Of a stretch of DNA of 64,000 nt, positions 58,759 to 64,000 are shown piece after piece. A program made the position numbers and the translations under genes. The stretch spans positions 620,001-684,000 of the forward strand of contig NW_015961989.1 in NCBI RefSeq assembly GCF_000497045.1. The letters are read 5' to 3'. The notes below the pieces were generated by a model. That model was not told where the DNA came from and made no database searches. It saw only the letters and a program-made list of their open reading frames with translations. The number at the start of each line of letters is the position of its first letter. The stretch's first letter is position 1. The DNA comes from Kalmanozyma brasiliensis GHG001 (taxonomy: Eukaryota > Basidiomycota > Ustilaginomycetes > Ustilaginales).

Positions 58759-59799
58759 GGCCTCGGGAGCAGCATTCCCCAGTCGTTCCTTTCCTTAATC
58801 ATTCTCTTCATCCGGTCTAATCGTCACTTTGTGCTAACTTTCTTGTATTCTCAGTCTCGGCTCTTCACTTCCCCGGGTTTCCCGCAGAGATCTCTCTTGT
58901 ATCTTGTACATCTAATACTACCACTTCAAGGTTCTTCCGTGTCTACTTTGTCTGCTTGTCGTGTGTGTTGGCGCAACGTGCCTCCTGTAGTGCTCGCTTC
59001 GATCAGCGTGTGAGACGAGCCTCTGTCTTGAATCTGACCGGGCAAAGAGCATGCGACGACTCTGTCCTATCACGTCGCCTCTTGCCGCACCCGAGCCAAC
59101 GATTCAACAAAACGTCGGTTTCGTGGGCAGCAACACCTAGCGTTTGGTCGACCCGACTGTTGTTGGGTCATCTGCTTGGGTTAAACACAGCCAAGGCTTC
59201 GTATCAGCAACCCTCTCTTTCATCCTCTGCTCGGGGGACGCATACTTACGGATGCCGCTCCCATGACCCGTTGGGGGCGAGGTTGGATGACGATGCGTCA
59301 TTGGTTGGGGTTGGGACACCGGTTCTTTGTGCTACTTGGGTCGCGTTTTTCGGGCGCAAGAGCGTCCACGTCGGTGCGCCATCAACAAACCCAGGTGATG
59401 CTCCCACTTCCATTGCCAGCCCCACTCGCCATCGATCCCCTGTTTAAAACTTCAGTGGGGTCAGCGAACTCGGCTGTCTCCAGTGCTGTACCGGCTCGGC
59501 AGGATGGACAGATAGGCGTTGAAGGTTGATCAATTCTTGCGATGCAGCAAGACCAAGATCGAGCCCGCACGACCCCCATTGACCGCAAGGTTGCCTGGGG
59601 CACCGTGCTCGTCAAGCTAGACAACGGCCTTACAGAATCTCAGTCCGGCGGATGTCCAGGACGCAGACAATGGAAGCACACGCAGGCTGCGAGTTCCGTC
59701 ATGCGCGTGCAGAGTCTCTGCATGGATGGGATTCGACCGTGAAGTGGTAAAAGTACATGTTGTTCGGGAAAGTGGCCCCTCTCGCGCATCGACATCGAA
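58759..59799. other. Convergent gap after the Zn(II)2Cys6 gene, possible small minus-strand gene
   Basis: The 1.0 kb lie between convergent stops, much longer than other convergent gaps here (about 80-220 bp). On the minus strand a frame from ATG 59576 (MGVVRARSWSCC...) and a downstream frame ending at 59137 (...PTTVGSTKR) can be joined in phase by a weak GTTTGT...AAGTAG intron. Neither piece has a recognised family, so no CDS is called. Confidence 0.35.
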
Positions 59800-60651
59800 T
59801 CAGTCGTTCCTCGCACGCTTGCTGTGGTATCCCTCGTCTGTTTCGAGAAGCTCGCGCTCGACGCTCGTTGGTCTCGGCCTCTTGATCGCCGACGAGGTCG
59901 CCAGTGGTGGCGTCGACTCGCGAAACCTTTGCTGAGCGTCGTACTTGGTTGGCGAAGAGGAGTGCAGATCGTGCTCGTATTGCCTCCGCGACGAGGAGGG
60001 TGCGGACGGTGCAGTGGGTGACCGCGAGGGCGGGCGACGGTACGATGCTGCTGCGTACGAGTCCCTTCTCGTCGATCCTTGTGGCGATCCTTCGGATGTC
60101 GGATATCTCTCGCCTCCTCTGCTATCTTTTCCTCCAAGTGCTGCTGATGGTTGGACTGGAGGCGGGGGAGAAGCGTACCCTCGGGTGATACCGCTTCCAA
60201 ATGCGTGGTAGCTAGGCTCGGCATACCGCGCCGGATACGGCCTGTACTCCTCCCCACCCTCGAATCCCCTCGTCATACTTCGGATCTCGTACGCATCACG
60301 CTCCCTCTCCAGATCCCGCTTGCTGATGGGGTTTGCTCTCCGTCTGGCCGCCTCGGCCGCCGCTTCGCGCTCCAACTCCAGCGCATGCTCGCGGCGAGAT
60401 TGCTCGACCTGAGCCCGCTGCTCGCGCTTGGCAGCGACGGCATCGAGAAGATAGTCAAGTTCCTCGCGAAGCTTCTGGTGCTTTGCTGTAGCTTTGACGA
60501 CGTTGGCTTTGAGGTCGGTGTGCTCGGTCGAGACGCGGTCGAACTTGTCTTTGGATTTGAGGAAGAGCGACTTGTAGTCGGTAGATGGGTTGGCGCCGCG
60601 AGACTTGCGGACTAGTGGTACTGATGTCGAGGTGCTTGCGATGTCGGACAT
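59800..60651 (-). CDS. Coiled-coil, Arg/Ser-rich protein, possibly INO80 subunit IEC3-like
   Basis: The 283-residue protein starts at ATG 60651. Residues 24-75 (DYKSLFLKSKDKFDRVSTEH, then LREELDYLLDAV) form a predicted coiled coil. Its Y-K-x-x-F/L...K-x-K-F-D...E-x-D-x-LLD pattern resembles the IEC3 family of INO80 chromatin-remodelling subunits. A Glu/Ala/Arg helix follows to about residue 125. The remaining 155 residues are Ser/Pro/Tyr/Arg-rich and disordered, ending in GYHSKRARND with a basic patch that could be a nuclear signal. The IEC3 assignment is a resemblance only. The open frame and coding character are clear. Divergent from TRM2 with 350 bp between starts. Confidence 0.7.
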   Translation of the reverse strand: MSDIASTSTSVPLVRKSRGANPSTDYKSLFLKSKDKFDRVSTEHTDLKANVVKATAKHQKLREELDYLLDAVAAKREQRAQVEQSRREHALELEREAAAEAARRRANPISKRDLERERDAYEIRSMTRGFEGGEEYRPYPARYAEPSYHAFGSGITRGYASPPPPVQPSAALGGKDSRGGERYPTSEGSPQGSTRRDSYAAASYRRPPSRSPTAPSAPSSSRRQYEHDLHSSSPTKYDAQQRFRESTPPLATSSAIKRPRPTSVERELLETDEGYHSKRARND

Positions 60652-61001
60652 GCTTGCGAGCGCTGATCGCCTCGACTAAGACGTGGGCGATGTGTGCTTG
60701 AAAGGTGGAAGACAGCGTTGAGATGACGGGATCAGGGTCTTGACGAAGCAAGCGAGAAGCTTTGGCGCAGCTCAGCCTCGCACGGATCCGATTTCTGCGC
60801 TGAAATTGTTACATCGTCAGCTCTCGAAGCTTAAAAACAACCCATCTCCGATATCCGCGCTTCGAAATTCTTCTAAAAAAGCAAGAAAAAAATCTCGAAA
60901 AGTGGAGCGAAAAGGCTTGAAAATGGCTCTGACCTGGTTGGCTGTCAAAGAACGATGAGCACCACCAACACCATACCACAAGCATGTCGATTGCTTGCTA
61001 G
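60652..61001. promoter_or_regulatory. Shared divergent promoter, IEC3-like / TRM2
   Basis: The 350 bp lie between starts. An A-rich stretch (about 60870-60905) with AAAAAAGC and AAAAAAATC runs is the most distinctive feature, possibly a poly(dA:dT) nucleosome-excluding tract. Confidence 0.45.
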
Positions 61002-62804
61002 ATGCTCTTCAGATTCTTGACCATCACACGACAAGTGACTCTGCCCATAGTCCAGCTCCAGTGCCAGTCGACCTCAAAAGTGGCCATTGCTTTTGCAAGA
61101 ATACCTGCATTGCACAGCGACAGACTTGCTAGAATGTCGTCCACACTCCCATCTTCGCCCGAGCTGCCACCAGCCAAGCGAATGCGCTCGCGCTCGCCGG
61201 AGCAGCCTCAGGCCGAAGCAAATGGCCAGATTGGCCTTGCATCGACGTCCGCCGCTGCCTCTGAGTCTACGTCCGCTCAGGACAAGCAGGCTCGCAAAGC
61301 CGAAGCCCGTCGATCGCGACAGAAGCGCAAGGACTACGCCAAGCAGCTCACCAAGACCGGCCGCGAGCCCATCGAGTTCGACATTGAGGACCTCATCGGC
61401 GCTCGCAATGTCACCGACATCCTATCGGAAGGGCTGGAGCATAAGAACAAGTTCGAACGCGGCACTCGGCTTACACTTCAGATCGAGCGCCTCGATGCAC
61501 ACGGTGACGGTCTCGCCATCGCACCAGAGCGCGATTGGGTCATCGCCGTGCCGCACACTCTGCCAGGAGAAAAGGTGACCGTGGAGATCAGCAGCAACGA
61601 ACGGCTGTACTCCAAGGCCAAGCTGGTGGAGGTGCTCGAGAAGAGCGCCACAAGGCAGGACGAGCTGGTACGATGCAAGTACTTTGGAGACTGCGGTGGA
61701 TGCCAGTACCAGATGATTGACTATGCACATCAGCTCGAGATCAAGCGAGGGGTGGTGGAGAGGGCCTTCGCCAGGTTCTCAGGCTTGGATGCGGCATTGA
61801 TACCGGAAGTGCTGCCAACCATCGCCTCGCCAAACCAGTACAACTACCGCACCAAGCTCACGCCGCATTTCGAACTTCCGTACGAGCTGCGACGGGGCAG
61901 GCGGACGGGCATTCGCAACGACGCCAATGGCAACGGCAAAGCTGAGTACGATGTGCCAATTGGCTTCGACTGCATCGGCACAAAGAGGGTCATGGACATT
62001 GAAGAGTGCCCCATTGCGACCAAGACGATCAACAAGGCACTCCCCGCCGCAAAGCAAAAGGTCGTGGACACCATCGAGTCGTTCAAGAACGGCGCGACAA
62101 TCCTACTCCGAGACTCGCTGATCACCTACGACAGCTTTGCAGAGGATCTCGCGGTCACATCGAGCGCCGGCGAAGTGGAGCGCGAGTTCGACACCGAGGT
62201 CGTCACGGACCACAAAGCCACAGTCAAGGAGCGTGTGCTCACGACCAAGTTCGAGTCGCCTGCCGGCACCTTCTTCCAGAACAACCGGAGCATCCTTCCG
62301 AGCCTGCTGGACTACGTCCGCGATGCGATCACCTCTTCCGGCACCGGTGGCGGCCGCTACCTGGTCGACGCATACTGCGGCTCGGGCCTGTTCAGCCTCT
62401 GCCTCGCCTCGCTCTTCCACGAAGTCTCGGGCGTCGAGATCTCGTCCGAATCCATCAGGTACGCTACCAAGAATGCCGAGCTCAACGGCATCACCAACGC
62501 CAAGTTCCTCGCCGGCAACGCAGAGGATATCTTTGCCAGGATCGAGTACCCGGCGGAGAAGACGACCGTCATCATCGACCCACCCAGGCGAGGATGCGAT
62601 GAGGAGTTCATAAGGCAGCTGGTGAAGCTCGGACCGAAGCACATTGTCTATGTGTCGTGCAACGTGCATACGCAGGCGAGGGACGTGGGGCAGCTGATTG
62701 CGAAGGATGCGAGGTACAAGATCATGAGTGTCAGGGGGGCCGATTTGTTCCCTCAGACTCACCACGTCGAGGGCGTCGCGGTCTTGGAGCGCGTTGATGC
62801 GTAG
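61002..62804 (+). CDS. TRM2: tRNA (uracil-54-C5) methyltransferase TRM2 (RumA/TrmA family)
   Basis: The protein is 600 residues from ATG 61002, or 556 from ATG 61134. A TRAM-like region (about 145-215) is followed by an Fe-S-type cluster C-x5-C-x2-C at Cys225, Cys231 and Cys234, with Cys336 as probable fourth ligand. The methyltransferase core has FFQNN, DAYCGSGLFSL (Asp456), DPPRRGCDEEF, and the catalytic nucleophile Cys553 in YVSCNVHTQARD. Role: SAM-dependent m5U54 formation in tRNA T-loops, the position next to the PUS4 target. The stretch before Met45 (MLFRFLTITRQVTLP) is basic and hydrophobic with no acids, like a mitochondrial presequence, so two start sites could give mitochondrial and nuclear forms. 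Confidence 0.92.
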   Translation: MLFRFLTITRQVTLPIVQLQCQSTSKVAIAFARIPALHSDRLARMSSTLPSSPELPPAKRMRSRSPEQPQAEANGQIGLASTSAAASESTSAQDKQARKAEARRSRQKRKDYAKQLTKTGREPIEFDIEDLIGARNVTDILSEGLEHKNKFERGTRLTLQIERLDAHGDGLAIAPERDWVIAVPHTLPGEKVTVEISSNERLYSKAKLVEVLEKSATRQDELVRCKYFGDCGGCQYQMIDYAHQLEIKRGVVERAFARFSGLDAALIPEVLPTIASPNQYNYRTKLTPHFELPYELRRGRRTGIRNDANGNGKAEYDVPIGFDCIGTKRVMDIEECPIATKTINKALPAAKQKVVDTIESFKNGATILLRDSLITYDSFAEDLAVTSSAGEVEREFDTEVVTDHKATVKERVLTTKFESPAGTFFQNNRSILPSLLDYVRDAITSSGTGGGRYLVDAYCGSGLFSLCLASLFHEVSGVEISSESIRYATKNAELNGITNAKFLAGNAEDIFARIEYPAEKTTVIIDPPRRGCDEEFIRQLVKLGPKHIVYVSCNVHTQARDVGQLIAKDARYKIMSVRGADLFPQTHHVEGVAVLERVDA

Positions 62805-63152
62805 TTCACATACTGTTCGAACAATTACGCTTCATCTTGTATCCAGCGACTACGCTGCGCAATGTGCTTGTCTGCGACAATGTGTGAGTGGGAGGATACC
62901 CGATCTGACTTTATGTGAGGCATCGATGGACCATGGTCAGGAGAGAGAGGGTCAGTTGAAGCCATAAAGCTCGGATATCGGGCGCAGCTTGTGGAGCGCG
63001 AAGAAAATTTCCCTGAGAAAGGCGCAAAGTGCTCCTGCAGCTCAAGCTCAACCGGCCTGCAGAGCTCCTCGTGTGTCCTACTCCTCCCCATCACCGTTTC
63101 ACCAATACTTGGATCTCTTCGGCATCCGGACCAGACACCGTCCCTGTGAGCG
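62805..63152. other. TRM2 3' flank and promoter of the right-edge gene
   Basis: The 348 bp lie between two plus-strand genes. No gene or clear element was recognised. Confidence 0.4.
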
Positions 63153-64000
63153 ATGGCTTCAACACTCGGACGCTGTGTAAGGCGGCTCAGACCAGCCGCC
63201 AATTCGGTCGCCAGCTCGTCTACCGGCACAACTGCATATGCAAGCAGGCGGAACCTTTCAGCGAGCGTGCCACGCCATGACGACGAGAAGCCCGACCGCC
63301 CAGGATCGGACGAACCTTCGAGCTCCAGCACCTCGGACAGTCAGCCCAGTTCGTCGAATCAAGCGTCGGGAAGCTCGACATACAAACCGTCTTCCAGGGC
63401 GGGAGCGTGGCCCTTCGAACACGCTTCTTCTTCTTCCAGTGACCCAACCAGCTCCAAACAAGACGCTTCCTCTTCCTCTTCCAGCTCAACCTTCAACCCG
63501 TACAAAGGCCTCTTTGACGGCAGCGACCCATTCCCCACCGTTACCGTGCCGAATCTCAGCTCTGCTCCCGCCGCCTCACCCACAGCCCCCACCCAAGCCT
63601 CCTGGCTCTCGGACCAGCTCGACTCGCTCACCACCTCGCCCCGCACACCTCGTCCGAACGCCCGCTCAGACGATCGCAAGAAGCATCCCATCCCGCGCTC
63701 GGTCCTGTTCGCCGACTCGGACCGTGCGCGGCAAAGCGAAGATTTCCGACCGCGCAAACCTGCCGCTCCACGCAAGCGGTTCGACCGAACGCCCCTCACG
63801 CAGCAGGAAGCCAACGCCTTCATGAGCCTGCTCAATCAAGCCCTCGCCGGAACATCCACTCCAACATCTTCACCCCTACCCACGGCGGGCGAGAGGGAAG
63901 AAACACCCTTCGGAAGCTACACCTCGCTCATTTCGAACCCCAAGACGCAATCGGGGTCGAAAGCGCTGTTGCAAGCCTTTGCGACGCGGAATCGGTTGAA
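63153..64000 (+). CDS. Probable mitochondrial protein, N-terminal part (cut by window edge)
   Basis: The frame opens at ATG 63153 (GCG-ATG-G) and stays open to base 64000, 282 complete codons. The first 40 residues (MASTLGRCVRRLRPAANSVA, then SRRNLSASV) are basic, with a typical matrix-processing look (R-x-x-S). Next is a 150-residue Ser/Pro-rich low-complexity region. RPRKPAAPRKRFDRTPLTQQ and EANAFMSLLNQAL (about 201-235) start a more ordered domain, reminiscent of Mtf2-type mitochondrial RNA proteins, but too little is present to assign it. Other frames on both strands here are shadows. The function is left open. Confidence 0.75.
   Translation, partial: MASTLGRCVRRLRPAANSVASSSTGTTAYASRRNLSASVPRHDDEKPDRPGSDEPSSSSTSDSQPSSSNQASGSSTYKPSSRAGAWPFEHASSSSSDPTSSKQDASSSSSSSTFNPYKGLFDGSDPFPTVTVPNLSSAPAASPTAPTQASWLSDQLDSLTTSPRTPRPNARSDDRKKHPIPRSVLFADSDRARQSEDFRPRKPAAPRKRFDRTPLTQQEANAFMSLLNQALAGTSTPTSSPLPTAGEREETPFGSYTSLISNPKTQSGSKALLQAFATRNRL

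Noticed and set aside
63238..63825. 195-codon plus-strand and 158-codon minus-strand frames at the right edge
   Set aside because: Both are shadows of the frame from ATG 63153, which has a presequence-like start and stays open to the edge.
1..64000. Biosynthetic gene cluster, effector cluster, transposon or CRISPR array
   Set aside because: No polyketide, peptide-synthetase or terpene genes, no runs of short secreted proteins, no terminal repeats or transposase/integrase domains, and no spaced direct repeats were seen.

Overview
The window looks like nuclear DNA of a basidiomycete yeast or smut (Ustilaginales-type, Ustilago/Sporisorium/Pseudozyma relatives). The reasons are long intron-poor genes with C/G-rich third codon positions, short GT..AG introns, and a fungal gene set: a chitin synthase with a DEK_C tail, LST8, HSF1, a BSD2-type Rsp5 adaptor, a BOI-type polarity protein and a Zn(II)2Cys6 regulator. 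No bacterial, viral or transposon-derived genes were recognised.

Layout. 0-11.4 kb: PUS4 (cut by the left edge), RPC82, a CCDC174-like protein, LST8, mitoribosomal protein mL44, TFIIF-beta (TFG2) and an APC-family amine/choline permease. 11.4-20 kb: HSF1-type heat-shock factor and the chitin synthase. 21-23.9 kb: AIM19, a three-exon small membrane protein, and a weak Cys-rich candidate gene. 23.9-31.3 kb: a gene-poor stretch, a strongly promoted AAAP amino-acid transporter, and a large P-loop NTPase with a nuclease-like C-terminus of the fungal Crinkler/NTPase-REase type. 31.3-51 kb: full-length ABCC transporter, BSD2-like protein, RINT1/TIP20, a three-exon NDUFA1 (complex I MWFE), JIP5/WDR55, BOI-like SH3-SAM-PH protein and DPH1. 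51-57.3 kb: 6.3 kb without a convincing gene. 57.3-64 kb: Zn(II)2Cys6 factor, a coiled-coil protein possibly related to IEC3, TRM2, and the start of a probable mitochondrial protein cut by the right edge.

Neighbours are mostly arranged as divergent pairs sharing 0.35-0.6 kb promoters (PUS4/RPC82, LST8/mL44, BSD2/RINT1, NDUFA1/JIP5, IEC3-like/TRM2) or convergent pairs with about 80-220 bp between stop codons. The genes do not form a pathway cluster. Recurrent themes are RNA modification and translation (PUS4, TRM2, DPH1, mL44), transcription (RPC82, TFG2, HSF1), mitochondria (mL44, AIM19, NDUFA1) and cell surface or transport (chitin synthase, two permeases, ABCC pump). Several upstream-most open-frame starts are not ATG, so start codons were reassigned to ATGs with family support.

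The most unusual gene is the NTPase-nuclease-like protein at 28.3-31.2 kb. The two genes with well-supported introns both encode small proteins, and a plain ORF scan would miss or truncate them.
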